A stretch of DNA of 64,000 nt. It comes from Eublepharis macularius. Its lineage: Eukaryota; Chordata; Lepidosauria; Squamata; Eublepharidae. A program made the position numbers and the translations under genes. Below, in pieces: positions 1-10,360 of the stretch; the stretch's first letter is position 1, and the number at the start of each line of letters is the position of its first letter. The stretch spans positions 14,280,001-14,344,000 of the forward strand of contig NC_072801.1 in the NCBI RefSeq assembly GCF_028583425.1, given 5' to 3'. Below the pieces are notes generated by a model. The model made no database searches, was not told the origin of the DNA, and saw only the letters and a program-made list of their open reading frames with translations.

Positions 1-481
1 GGTGAGATTAATTACCACAAGATTTAATTGCAGATTAAACTTGACATGCTTGCTGACAAATGGCTTGGATTTCTGAGCTAGCAGCCATACGGGCAGGCTT
101 ATAGTGGACGATCTGTGATTGGGAGGCCTCTGTGCAGCAAGGGAAGGAGAAGGAATAATAATATATGATGCAGACTAGCAAAACAGACACAGAGTTCTAA
201 AATATTTTAAACAAGAGACTGAATTAGACAGAAATTCAGTAATAGTTTGCGACAGTGTAATTGCTTTTCCCTTTTTGACAAGGCATAGGAAAGCTGAACA
301 CTCAGGCAGAATGCTGTCTAAATATTTTTCCTTACATCTCCCTAAGCAAAAGAACTAGAGTCTGGATATTTTTTTTAAAGAAAGGTGAATATTCAGGGAA
401 GGGGGCCAGCCTTGCTCCTACCAGTGGCTATGGCTCTCAGCCTGAAATGCTTTTGCGCCCCTGCCATACTGCATTTTAGGA
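1..481. other. Unique, AT-rich sequence without recognised features
   Basis: I see no long reading frame, splice-flanked exon or recognisable repeat here. The sequence is moderately AT-rich and looks like intergenic or intronic vertebrate DNA. Confidence 0.5.
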
Positions 482-576
482 GAGACGGTGGCTCATGGGT
501 GTAGTGCATTTGCCTTCCATTCAGGAAGGTCCCAAGTTCAATCCGTGGCATCTCAAGTTAAAAGGATCAGATAGTA
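482..576 (+). repeat. tRNA-derived SINE, family A, 5' part (split by a hAT element)
   Basis: This is the head of a tRNA-related SINE whose consensus reads like gctcaagggtagagcatctg, then a B-box-like ggttcaatcc, then an aaaggatcag block. In this copy the B box reads agttcaatcc. The copy is interrupted just after 'agtagttatgaa' by a hAT element and resumes at 833. At least six other copies of the same family lie in the window, on both strands. Confidence 0.75.
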
Positions 577-584
577 GTTATGAA

Positions 585-832
585 CAGGGCTTTTTTTCAG
601 CTGGAATGTGGTGAAACGAAGTTCTGGCACCGCTTGAAAATGGTCACATGGCTGGTGGCCCCGCCCCCTGATCTCCAGACAGAGGGGAGTTTAGATGGCC
701 CTTCGCGCAGGAGGGCAATCTAAACTCCCCTCTGTCTGGAGATCAGGGGGCGGAGCCACCAGCCATGTGACCATTTTCTCCGGGGGCAACCCACTGAGTT
801 CCACCACCTCTTTCCCCAGAAAAAAAGACCTG
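585..832 (+). mobile_element. Non-autonomous hAT element, foldback family 1, copy 1
   Basis: The ends are CAGGGCTTTTTTTCAG and CAGAAAAAAAGACCTG. It is flanked by an 8-bp TSD, gttatgaa (577-584) and gttgtgaa (833-840), one mismatch, which is the size expected for hAT transposition. The interior is a large palindrome: about 60 bases from 637 (tggtcacatggctggtggcc onward) reappear inverted up to about 776. No transposase is encoded, so it must have been mobilised in trans. It inserted into a family A SINE. Confidence 0.85.
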
Positions 833-930
833 GTTGTGAAAGACCTTTGTCCAAGGCCCTGGAGAGCTGCTGCCAGCCTGAACAGATAATGGAGTTGATC
901 AGTCTGATTCAGTAGTAGGCAGGTTCATGT
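833..930 (+). repeat. tRNA-derived SINE, family A, 3' part
   Basis: The SINE resumes after the hAT TSD with gtgaaagacc, the ctggagagctgctgccagcc block and a ctgattcagta...ggcaggttcatgtg end. These are the 3' features of the other family A copies. Together with 482-576 it reconstitutes one SINE. Confidence 0.7.
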
Positions 931-1943
931 GTACATTAGCTCCCCCTCTTCCGTGTCTAGACACAAGTTAATAAATATGGACCCAAAGCTGGTGTAACCT
1001 CTTTTGTATGGGTTCTATGGGGCTAATTTAAGAAGCAAACTCACATCCATGTAAGTTAAGAGAAAAGAAATCCCCCCCCCAAAACCTTTTAACAATTAGT
1101 ACAGTACAACTACGTTTCTTTTCTTTAACTGAACTCACAAGTGCAACCATACAGAAACTTTCAGCCAACAACGTCTTTGGAAAGGGAAACAGTTCAACTT
1201 GTCAGATCCTACCAAGTGATAAGAGTCTTTTTTCACTGTCCTTCCAATTTGAAGCAACTGGAACCCAGGCTTCTGTCCTCTTCTTGGGGAATTACTGCCC
1301 TGCGAGAACAATACAATCCCAGGAATAACACCCACCAAATACTATACACACACACCACTTTTAGTCATATTGTTCACATACAACATTTCTGATTCCCTTA
1401 TTCACGTTGATAAGAGCACATTAATTATTACCAAGCTCCCCAGCAACCAGCTTCTTCCTCAGCTGCCTGGCTCTAGCTACTGACTCTGCCCTGCTGGGCT
1501 AAACCACTTAGCTCATAGGGGTTACACTAGCAAACAACTTTCTCTCGCAAAGTAAATGACTGTTAGGGCAATCTTTGCAGAATTAAGAATGACAGTTGAG
1601 AGCATTGTTTTGGAATCAAGGTTAATGTGTTTTTTCAAGTATCCTTGTATCATCTGTTTGAACAACAACAACAAAGTGCCAGCTATTTCCATCTCCACAT
1701 TCCTCCCCAAGTAGAGATAGCAGGGAAAAAATGGTGGCTTTACCAACTGGTATGCAAAATCAGATAAAGTCAACAAAAGGGGGAAATGCAGACTGCAGTC
1801 TTTTGAATGCTCCGTACCAGTGGTCTGTTGCAGCCACAGGTCTGGTATATTGAACTGAGCTCCCACTTTAGTCACTGGAACAATTGTTTGGAAGATTAAA
1901 AAACTAGCTGGACAGATTGGGCTATATTCTGTAGATGGAGAGT

Positions 1944-1997
1944 GGTAGAGTGGTAAGCACTACAGCAGTTGGTAGAGTGGTAAGCACTACAGCAGTT
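1944..1997. repeat. 27-bp tandem duplication
   Basis: A 27-base unit starting ggtagagtggtaagcactac occurs twice head to tail (1944-1970 and 1971-1997) without a mismatch that I can see. The identity suggests a recent duplication. Confidence 0.85.
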
Positions 1998-2951
1998 GGG
2001 GCAATTCTGTTTTTGGGATCGAAGAGAGAGAATGTAGCATTGGTTCCAACATTCTGGCACTGAGTAGGCAGGAGCACTTGAATGCTGGCACCTGGGTTTG
2101 TTGCAGAAAGAAGAGGAAAAACCTGCTTCCTATCTGGTGCCCAAGTTCTGCAAGCCTTTTCCCACCCCAGCACATGTGATAAATGAGTAGTATGTGCAAA
2201 TAATATGTGCCTAAGTATTTATGTGTGAGTAACGTGAATGGGGCTGTGCAGGTATATGCTGGAATGTTGGAGAGCTTGAATTTGTCGATTTACATGTGGA
2301 ATGCCCTTTGTTTTAACCATGGTTTTTTTCTTCAAATGTGTACTGAAGGTGCTGCCCTAAGCTCCTACCACTTAATTGCATTTACTGGAAGACTCAAGTT
2401 TTCTGAAGTGCTCTAATTAATTTTGGGGTCATATAGCAAAAGAACATACCAACATTATAACAGAGGCAAACCCATCAAGAAATGCATGGAGTTGACTTGG
2501 GGATCTCCAGGAGATAAAACACTATGGTGAGATAATTTTACAGCAGCTTTCCACATTAAAATTCAGTTATGTTTTCTGTTTTCTCTTTGGCTGAACCAGT
2601 GCTGTGGAATGAATAGGCTGCTCAAGGATGTGATGTTTTGGAGGCTCTGGAAAGATCTCTTTTGTTAGGTCCTGGAGTAAAAGTTCTGACTTGCTTCCTT
2701 TTCTTTGTATTTCTGTTGATGGGGGAACATTGGATTTGTTTCTAATTTAATGTATGTCACTTGAGTTTTGTTGATCAGAAGAAAAGCAAGATACAAACTT
2801 TTAAAACAAATTTAGATCCTCTGTTGCAATTTTTAAAATTGTATTTTATATGTCACAATGCTGATGGAGCTTGAAATTGTTAATTATTGGAAGTCATATC
2901 CTCTTCCCAAAATATTGTCTAAAAAATTTGTAATAAATGTATAGTTTTATG

Positions 2952-3271
2952 CAGGGCTTTTTTTCAGAGGGAACGTGGTGGAATGGAGTTCTGGCACCTC
3001 TTGAAAATGGTCACATGGCTGGTGGCCCCGCCCCTTGAATTCCAGACTAAGGGGAGTTTAGATTGCTCTCTGCGCCAGTGCGGAGGGCAATCGAAACTCC
3101 CCTCTGTCTGGAGATCAGGGGGCGGGGCCACCGGCCATGTGACCATTTTTGCTGAGGGTGATTTAAACTTTTAAAAACTCCCTTGTTCCAGCTGACCCAA
3201 AGTGACGTCATTGTACAGTCCTGAGTTCCACTACTGAGTTCCACCACCTCTTTTCCCAGAAAAAAGCTCTG
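2952..3271 (+). mobile_element. Non-autonomous hAT element, foldback family 1, copy 2
   Basis: The ends are CAGGGCTTTTTTTCAG and CCCAGAAAAAAGCTCTG, with the 8-bp TSD gttttatg (2944-2951) and gttttata (3272-3279). The same central palindrome as copy 1 is present, plus a 3' segment (about 3150-3240) that copy 1 lacks. That segment contains a perfect TGACGTCA palindrome at 3203-3210, a CRE/ATF-type site. No transposase is encoded. Confidence 0.85.
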
Positions 3272-3279
3272 GTTTTATA

Positions 3280-4577
3280 TATGGTGTGTATTGTTTAGGG
3301 GGGAGGTCCTCAAATGCAGTTTAGTACATAAACATGATGGATTAATTGGTTAAATGCCAAGGTGGATGGATGCTGTAATCAGTTGACAGCCTGGGGAACT
3401 GCCACTTTAAAGGCTGATTGAGCGCCATTATTTCAGCATCCCAACACTTTGCAGCTTTCCCTCTGATCAGGCACATCAAAAGCTTTTTCTTCATTAAAGC
3501 TATTTAAACAACGTTGTTGGCAACTGTGATAAACAGATTGAAAGTTGCAAACTCGGAGCTGTTTGAAATCAAAGGAAAGCTCCTAGTAGGAATCCTCTAG
3601 CCTTCCTGGATTAACTGGGATCAGAAGATGAACAAACATTAAGGCAAACCTTGCAAATATACTGGAACGTGCAAGAAGACAGTAGTCTGCTGCCTTAATT
3701 TAAGACAGTAGCTAGCAATCCCCAAATCCTTGGATGTATTCTTGTTGGCTTTTAATGCTTTTTTGTTAGGAGCACAATATGATATGGATGAATCCAGACC
3801 ATTAGAATAACTAGATGACTTTTAGCATGCTGATGTTGGGAAAATAAGACAAAGTGGGTAAACATCTGCCCCTTTGGATTTTCCAGTATTGTCAGAATGT
3901 ATTATGATAACTTCTTCTCCCTGGGGGGAACAAGGTTAGCATTTCTGTTCCCCCCTCCATTACTGCATGATTTGGTGCTGTCCAAAAAGTATTGCGGGGG
4001 GAGGGGGGCGTAGTTTGGCATAGATCAGGTTGAGGGATGCATAGAACTTAGGACTGTAAGTTGTTTACACATTGCATTGAAAAGTGTTCAAAATCCTTCA
4101 CCCAGAGTACCCAGTATTCTTCACAACATTCATTTAAAGGAGACTGGTAAAATTGTCCCTGTATCCCAGAGCCCTTGTAGCAGAGGAACTCCTTCAAGTT
4201 TTTTCTCCTAAAGTCACTTGTTCCGATGGTTGTGGAAGAGAAACAATGTCAGATTTAACTTAATGGAGTGTGCCTCGCTCCAGCCCCTTGAGAAGGCAGC
4301 ATCAGATGCTGCTAGGCTCTGTCCATTTTTTTTTTTAGCTCAGCACAAGTGATACAGTGGGCTGCACATGCTAGGTAAGAGCATACCCAGTGGGACTCTG
4401 CTACTTGTGCAGACCAGGCCACATTGCAGAAAGATTTAAGTGTTGTAAAGGACAAATAATGTGGGTAACGTGTCAGTTACACAAGTAGGGCACTCTGAGA
4501 CTCTCCCTCACCTGGATTACATAGCTTCTTTAAAAGGACAACCAGACAGCTACCGAATGTGCTGTGCCAAAAGAACA
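3280..4577. other. Unique intergenic sequence upstream of the CpG island
   Basis: No credible coding exon or repeat family was recognised. There is a G-rich run near 3995-4008. Base composition rises in GC towards the right as the CpG island is approached. Confidence 0.4.
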
Positions 4578-4664
4578 TTAGTGCAGCTCCTGCGTGCCGG
4601 TGGTTTTGCAGTTCTTATCTCCGAGGATTTTCTCACACTGCTCATAGGCTTGTAACAGTGCGTC
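4578..4664 (-). CDS. Candidate terminal coding exon, gene unknown
   Basis: Read on the minus strand from 4664, 28 codons encode DALLQAYEQCEKILGDKN followed by CKTTGTQELH and a TAA stop at 4580-4578. The peptide is acidic, has two cysteines and looks more like real protein than its surroundings. Directly upstream the minus strand reads ...tatctgcatag, which supplies an AG acceptor, although the pyrimidine tract is weak. The sequence just upstream (about 4665-4760, minus) is also open in another frame and reads protein-like (ENVQAPSEEPAHERMKKQVQ). A one-base frameshift in a decayed pseudogene is therefore an alternative to splicing. I do not recognise the family. No poly(A) signal was found close downstream. 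Confidence 0.25.
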   Translation of the reverse strand, partial: DALLQAYEQCEKILGDKNCKTTGTQELH

Positions 4665-5122
4665 CTATGCAGATAGGTTTCAATGGACTGGACTTGTTTT
4701 TTCATTCTTTCATGAGCTGGCTCCTCTGAAGGCGCCTGTACATTTTCCAGAAGGCAACTCTGAGCAACAAAGCATGTGCACGCACCTAAGGAGACTGCAC
4801 AGGTGTGGTGTAGCACCACATCCAGCGCAGTTCCACATTTCCCTTCCAGCCAAACCTTGCCTGATTCCACCCGCGCCCTTTTTATCTCCTGCCTGTCGTT
4901 CCGGTTCTGCCCTTCTGGGTTGTCATCGTGGGTTTGACAGCTGCCCGTGGCCGTAGCGCTGATTTGCACGGGTCTGCCCCTTGCCCTGCTACCTTCGCAA
5001 CGAACGTGGTTTTGGCCCCTGGGGGCGGGGGAGGCGACTGCACCAAGCGCGAGCGCAGCCCGCAGCTCGCCCCTCGCTTGGCACCAGGCAGAGCCCCGCC
5101 CCCGCCTCCAGCTGCGCCCCAG

Positions 5123-5128
5123 GTGAGC
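5123..5128 (+). other. Possible plus-strand splice donor in the CpG island
   Basis: The sequence CCCCAG|GTGAGC matches the vertebrate donor consensus closely, with the intron starting at 5123. If transcription starts upstream of it, this could end a non-coding first exon. A weaker alternative donor, AACG|GTCAGTGAG, has its intron at 5784. The sequence alone cannot show which is used. Confidence 0.3.
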
Positions 5129-5173
5129 CCTGCCCCCGCTCCACAGCAGCCGGGCGAGTTGGAAGCGCAAAGG

Positions 5174-5190
5174 GTCATGGGGACTGTAGT
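5174..5190 (-). promoter_or_regulatory. ZNF143/SBS-like motif
   Basis: GTCATGGGGACTGTAGT is the reverse complement of ACTACAGTCCCCATGAC. It resembles the ACTACAATTCCCAGCATGC-type motif bound by ZNF143 and related THAP factors in CpG-island promoters. It has several differences from the consensus, so binding is plausible but not certain. Confidence 0.5.
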
Positions 5191-5366
5191 GCCACACGTA
5201 CCGCCCTTTCCCCTGGAAAGACGCCACTGACACGCTCCTGGCGAGCACCGCAGAAGTCCCCGCTTCATTCTTCCCCCACCACCGACCCCCTCCGCCAGCA
5301 CCCGCAAACTGATCTTTATGATCCCAATCAGGCCTCGAGGAGCGGAAGACCCTCTCCCCCAATAAA

Positions 5367-5385
5367 ACCACAACTCCCAAGATGC
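5367..5385 (+). promoter_or_regulatory. ZNF143/SBS-like motif
   Basis: ACCACAACTCCCAAGATGC closely follows the ACTACAACTCCCAGCATGC-type element recognised by ZNF143 in housekeeping promoters. It lies about 190 bases from the opposite-strand copy at 5174-5190, as seen in many bidirectional CpG promoters. Confidence 0.6.
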
Positions 5386-5479
5386 TTCTCTCCCCCTTCT
5401 GAGCCACATCCGCTTTTTTTTCCTCTCACCCTCGCCGGGCCGTCTGGTCCTTGTAGTCTCCTTGAGGTATTCACGACGG

Positions 5480-5783
5480 CCTTTACGCTGTCGGAGGCGG
5501 CTGCTGCAGAGGAGGCTATGCTACGTGAATGGCGTAAGGCGGCCGGTTTCTGGACTCTGGACGGAACGGATCGACTCCGCTTTGGGGGGGCTGAGGCAGA
5601 AAGAGGAAACGGTTTCCTCGAGCAGTCGGGAACCGGGCGGGGAGGGAGGCGGGAGGGTGGGGGTCAAAGTTAGTCAGCCGCCCGAGGCGGGGCGACGGGG
5701 AAGAAGTGTCGGCGCTGAGGCGAGAGAGGGAGCGCGCGCGCGCCCGCCTCAGTCAATCAACCGCCGCCGCTGCCTCAGCAACG
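5480..5783 (+). other. Candidate non-coding first exon of the plus-strand gene
   Basis: This is the centre of the CpG island, downstream of the ZNF143-like sites. It is GC-rich and ends at a possible donor, AACG|GTCAGTGAG. Start site and extent are inferred from position only. It would be the 5' UTR exon of the transcript containing the exon at 38460-38777 if the single-gene model is right. Confidence 0.25.
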
Positions 5784-6260
5784 GTCAGTGAGCGCGCGAC
5801 CCGCGGGGGGTGGGGAAGGAACGTTGGCGAGTGCGGCGGGGGGGGGGGCGGAGGGCGAGAGCGCGCGCCCGGGGAGTGGAAGGGCGCGCGGGGCTGTGCG
5901 CGCGCCGCTCTGAAGGGGGCGGCGGGGTCTCCGGATCCCGCCCAAGGAGGGGGCCGCGTAGGGAGGGGGCGGTGTGGGGGGCGGACCGGGCGAGGGAAGA
6001 GGGCGCAGCCCGGCCTCGGGGCCAGGAGCTCGGGGGGTCCCCTTCAGCGCAGCGGGGAGCTAAGGTGGATCTCCCGGCCCCGCTTTGGGGCTGCCCCCGA
6101 GCCCTGGACGGCGGGGCGCCTCAGCCTCTGCCTCAGGGCTAGAGCTCAGGGGCGGGCCTTTCGAGCCTTCCCCGCTTTGCCCCCGGGGCAACTTTCAGCC
6201 CTGAAGTAGGGCTGGGGGCGGCCTGGGTCCCCTCTGCTCCGCCTGCCCCCAATGCCTTCG

Positions 6261-6814
6261 CCTCCCTTCGCCTGCGATCCCTAGATTGCCTCCTACAGCC
6301 CCCCCTCCCCACTGCTGGTTTGGGGACGGTTTCGTTTTTCTTTCCAGCATGGCATGACTTACCTTGGTGGTTCTTCTGTCATGGAACGGGACTGGGAGTG
6401 TGTGGGATTCCCCTGGTGGTCTCCCGTTCTGTCCAGTCAACTGGGCACACCTCGGCTGGCTTCGATCCAGGAGGTGGCAATATGGGTGCCTTTCAGCAAT
6501 ACTTGGGTATTACAGCTGTACCTCACCTTTTTCCATTATAGAATTCAAGGTGATTCATGGTGGGGGGATTCCAATCCAGGGGCCAGCCTTCGCCAGACCA
6601 CGTAACTTCAGTGGGGTGGGTTTGCAAGGTGCCACCAACCACCCCTGGATGATTATGCTCATACCCGCTTTTCTTCCATTGGGGAGCTTACGGCTTCCCA
6701 CAGGGTTCCATCTAAGTGCTCATCCGAGCCTGATCTCTTTGGCTCCAGCAAGGGGACAGTATTCCAATTGTGTCTGGGTGGTGGAGTTCGTACCTGCCTT
6801 TTCCCGTAAAGGCA
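6261..6814. other. Shoulder of the CpG island, no recognised feature
   Basis: Composition returns to the window average. On the minus strand a perfect donor-like CCAAG|GTAAGT occurs at about 6366-6356, but no exon could be supported around it. Confidence 0.35.
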
Positions 6815-7441
6815 GCATGAGACCAAGTCCTATGAGGAAAGGTTGAAGGAGCACCGCATGTTTAGCCTGGAGAGGAGATGACTGAGATGTGATATAACCA
6901 TCTTCAAGTACTTGAAGGGCTGTTATTTAGAGGATGGCGTGGAGTTATTTTCTGTTGCCCCAGAAGGTCGGACCAGAACCAACGGGTTGAAATTAAATCA
7001 AAAGAGTTTACTGCTAAACATTAGGAAGAATTTCCTGACGGTTAGAGTGATCCCTCAGTGGAATGGGCTTCCTTGGGAGATGGTGGGCTCTCCTTCTTTG
7101 GAGGTTTTTAAGCAGAGGCTAGATGGCCACCTGGCAGCAGCGCTGATTCTGTGAACCTAGGCAGATCATGAGAGTGGGGGGCAGGAAGGGTTACATCAGT
7201 GCTTAGTTCTCGTGGCCCCTTCGTACACACCCAGGGTAATGCTGATTGCTACTTTGGGATCAGGAAGCAATTTTCCTCAGGCCAGTTTGGCTTGGGATCC
7301 TGATGGTGTTTACCCATTTCCTGGGCATGGAGCAGGGGCCACTGGGAGTGTGTGTATGTGGGAAATTCTTAATTTCCTGCATTGTGCTGGGGGTTTGACT
7401 AGATGACCCTAGATGTTTCTTCCAAACCTATGATTCTATAG
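6815..7441 (+). repeat. CR1 LINE, 5'-truncated 3' end
   Basis: The text follows the CR1 3' region: the conserved tyrosine/leucine-rich end of ORF2 (codons in 6912-7154 reading NGLKLNQKSLLLNIRKNFLT and FKQRLDGHLAAAL), then a 3' UTR with ggtttgactagatgacc and a terminal atgattctata repeat typical of CR1. The copy is truncated at its 5' end and inactive. It lies directly downstream of the CpG island. Confidence 0.85.
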
Positions 7442-8354
7442 GATTCCCAGAGATCCCATCCAAGCTCTGCAAGGACCCAGATTTCCTTAGCTTCCGCAAG
7501 GTGGAATTCTAAAGTGCCCTGCAACTGTATCTAGATGATTACATTGGTATCTTGCTGGTTGTCAAACATGGTGCTGAAAGTAGCATATGGAGGATTCCCA
7601 GAAGTCTCATGCACGTGTTTACCAGACCTTCCTGTCACAGGTATCCTCCAGCTGTATTCTGGGTTGTGCATGGAGATCTGTTCATGGAGATGAAGACTCT
7701 TTTGGGGGTTTGCTGTAAGCATTTGCAGGCACCATTGAATGGTGGCAGGAACAGAAGAGTGCAGTCCAAGAGAGCGCCCCAGAGTTTTGACAGGCGGTGT
7801 CTCACTTTATATGGGCTAGCGTATGCATTGATGCAATCTGAGAGAGCTGTGTTGGGTAGACTTCAAAAGAGTTCAATTTCTTTTCTGCTTTCCTCTCTTT
7901 AACATGCTGTGGGCTAGTCATCGCTGTTTTATACTCCTTTATGCTCCAGCACTTGACCTCTCCCACTGCTTCCATCCTTCTGGAGTGTCCTGCATGAATT
8001 GTGGCATAGAACCATGTAAACAACTTTGAGGGTCCCCATTGGCAAGGAGGAGACAGGGTATAAAGGAAGTAAATAGATCCTTTCCTGGAGTATTTTCTAT
8101 GCCCCTTTTTGCAAGGAGGTGGGTGGGTGGGAATCCTGGAGAATCTTGGAGAGAGAAACTTTGCTGACAGCCTTTCCTGGACACCTGCATGAAGTGTGAG
8201 CAAAGAAGAGTCCCCTTCCTGGCATTTGAGCCTTGGCAAATGCCTGATCCTGCCAACCACTAGATCCACCTGTGCCTTGGAGCCAAACCCCTTTGCACAT
8301 TTTTGCACAACTGCTCTTTCACTTGCTCAGATAAGTAGAGTTGAGAAACAGTGC
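7442..8354. other. Unique sequence, no recognised feature
   Basis: Reading frames here overlap on both strands, lack splice-site support and show no familiar domain. Nothing further is supported. Confidence 0.4.
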
Positions 8355-8363
8355 GGAAATAGA

Positions 8364-8518
8364 TCCAGAGGAGTTAGCCGTGTTAGTCTGTAGTAACAAA
8401 ATCAAAAAGAGTCCAGTAGCACCTTTAAGACTAACCAATTTTATTGTAGGTTCTCGAAAGCTTACGCTACAATAAAATTGGTTAGTCTTAAAGGTGCTAC
8501 TGGACTCTCTTTGAGTGA
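8364..8518 (+). mobile_element. Short foldback Penelope-like fragment, copy A, with half a hammerhead
   Basis: It is flanked by the perfect 9-bp TSD ggaaataga (8355-8363 and 8519-8527). The left arm (tccagaggagttagcc...) runs to about 8449. The right arm is its inverted counterpart, from 8450 (gttctcgaaagcttacgcta) to ...gctactggactctc. The junction falls inside the hammerhead region. Only the 3' half (stem II strand, GAAA 8456-8459, AGCU 8459-8462, ACGC) remains, and the CUGAnGA strand is missing. The structure suggests template switching or snap-back reverse transcription. Confidence 0.7.
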
Positions 8519-8527
8519 GGAAATAGA

Positions 8528-10154
8528 ATGTCCTGACGGCCCCGATAAACCCCAGTAAGAGGAAAAGAAAGCTTAGAAGCAGCAAGTCCTGCTAAATATG
8601 CTGCTGTCTGCTCGGCATTGGTGCGCCTGCGTGTAATGCGTTCTTGTCAAGTTGAGACTTCACACCTGCCCTTTTAAAGACTGGGGGAGATGTGGACAGT
8701 ATTTATATTGTGCATGACGTTACCAAACATTGTATACATTAAAAGGCAAAGATAAACAGTTCTTTTTTTAAAAATAACCTTTCAATAAGTCATTGTACTA
8801 CCCTGTAACAAACATTATTGTTGTACCACAGCAGAATTGAGTGTTGTTATTACTTTGGATGAGTGTGGCTGTTCCCAAGCAGGGCTGAACAGAGCCCCTT
8901 AAACCTTGCTTGGAGGTTCGGAAGTGTTATTGGCACCAATAGAACAGGGAGAAACAGGAATGCCAAAATGAAGCAGAGCTCATAGTCGCAAGCAGAGCCA
9001 AGAACACTCTGGTTCCTGGCTGCCTGATCTGGATTCTCCTGCTTAGATTCTTTGGGCTGTATGAGGGCAGATTTAGGCCCTCAAGTTGGATTTAATGGTT
9101 ATACGTGTTTTTTTCCTTTTTTTTACTCTTAAGCTTTGTTAGCTGTGGTAGCTGTTTTTCATATCTTTACATGCTACTGCAGAATAAATAATAGTAAAAA
9201 AAAAACGACTTCTGTGAGGAAGTTAACAGTTGAGATGTGTGATAACAGTACTTTGTAAGAGCGTATGGTTTCTTTTTCAAGGTTTCAAGTGATGCAAACC
9301 CTCATATTTCATTCGGTGTGCGTGTGCACATGTGCCCACACACACACACACCTATATGCAGAGCTGCTTTTGCATCCAGGCTTGTTGAAATTAAACACAC
9401 GTAGAGTATGTGTTCACGTCGAACTGTGTTCTTAACGTGCTTTTGTTGTACTTGCGACAATTAAAAGCTACGCTGTTCATGTTTTTTACAGTTTATTTTA
9501 CAGGCAGCTGTTGTCTGGGATGTAGCCAGTCAGTGACTTTTTGAAAATATGCTTGTGCCGCTTCTATCATGAGTGTCTTTTTGCGAATGTTGGGAAATCA
9601 TGAGGGACTACTTGAAATCAAACTGCTTGCAGATCAAGAAGCGCACACAGTCTCTCTCAATCATTTCTCCCCTTATCCAGGCAGTTGTGTGTTCCCTGAA
9701 GATTACGCTTCTCAGAAAGCATTGCTTTCCACCTTTCTGAGGGGCCAACTCTTACCAATTTATTGTGCTCTTTTGAGGTTTTACTTGTGTTAAGGTACGT
9801 TACTGTATTTTTCTTTTTCTGTGTGGTGATTTTCTGTAAATAATGCCCTTAAGACTATAAGTAACATAAAGTAAGTTATGGACATGATTGGTCTCGTTGA
9901 CAAATATTGTGAAACGGTGGTTCTGCCAGTAAAATTTCTGTTGCTCATTGGTATAATCCATTTATTTATAGTTGTTTTACTTGATTGAGAGAATCAAGAG
10001 TCCTGGACTGCTGTGAATTAGTGGACAATAATATCTTGTTTCTCAACACTGTACTTTCTTTGTGCACTTATAAGAATATGGTGACGTGTGTCTTCCAAGT
10101 GTATTTGGAAGGAGCAATTTACCGTATACCAGTGATTTGTTGATTCACTGTAGA
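8528..10154. other. Unique sequence with a short CA repeat
   Basis: Mostly AT-rich single-copy DNA. A (CA)n run lies at about 9339-9352 next to alternating GT/GC. No gene or repeat family was recognised. Confidence 0.4.
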
Positions 10155-10360
10155 GTAATGGATGCTGTTGACTTGGGACCCAAGGGACCTGGGTTTCAAT
10201 CCCTGCTCCTTGACGAAGCCCACTGGGTGGGCTGACCTTCTGTTGATTACTCTGTCTCAGCTAGACCTATCCCGCAGTATTTATTGTGAGGGCAAAGCAG
10301 TTGCCTTCATGTATGTTACCTCAAAAGAAGGACGGCTGACCAATGTGACAAATAATAAGC
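10155..10360 (+). repeat. tRNA-derived SINE, family B (diverged)
   Basis: A B-box-like gggtttcaatccc follows a head reading ggatgctgttgacttggg and precedes a cactgggtgggctgacc block. These match, loosely, the family B copies at 34183 and 62848. Divergence makes its 3' boundary uncertain. Confidence 0.5.

Larger units (their letters stand above)
4860..6260. promoter_or_regulatory. CpG island with housekeeping-type promoter
   Basis: CpG dinucleotides and GC content rise sharply here and fall again after about 6260. The rest of the window is CpG-poor, as expected for a methylated vertebrate genome. The island carries GC boxes (GGGGCGGGG types near 5026 and 5685) and two ZNF143-like motifs, but I found no TATA box. 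ORFs of 100-285 codons on both strands are products of GC-rich, stop-poor composition and are not supported as genes. The island most likely starts a plus-strand transcript running right, and may be bidirectional. Confidence 0.8.

Noticed and set aside
4550..5407. 285-codon minus-strand ORF through the CpG island
   Set aside because: Its right half is low-complexity Gly/Arg/Ala-rich text expected from GC-rich, stop-poor DNA. Only the far left part (4578-4760) reads protein-like, and that needs a frame change.
5706..6209. Plus-strand ORFs of 100-230 codons in the CpG island
   Set aside because: Several frames are open at once and are rich in Arg/Gly/Ala. This is composition, not coding signal.
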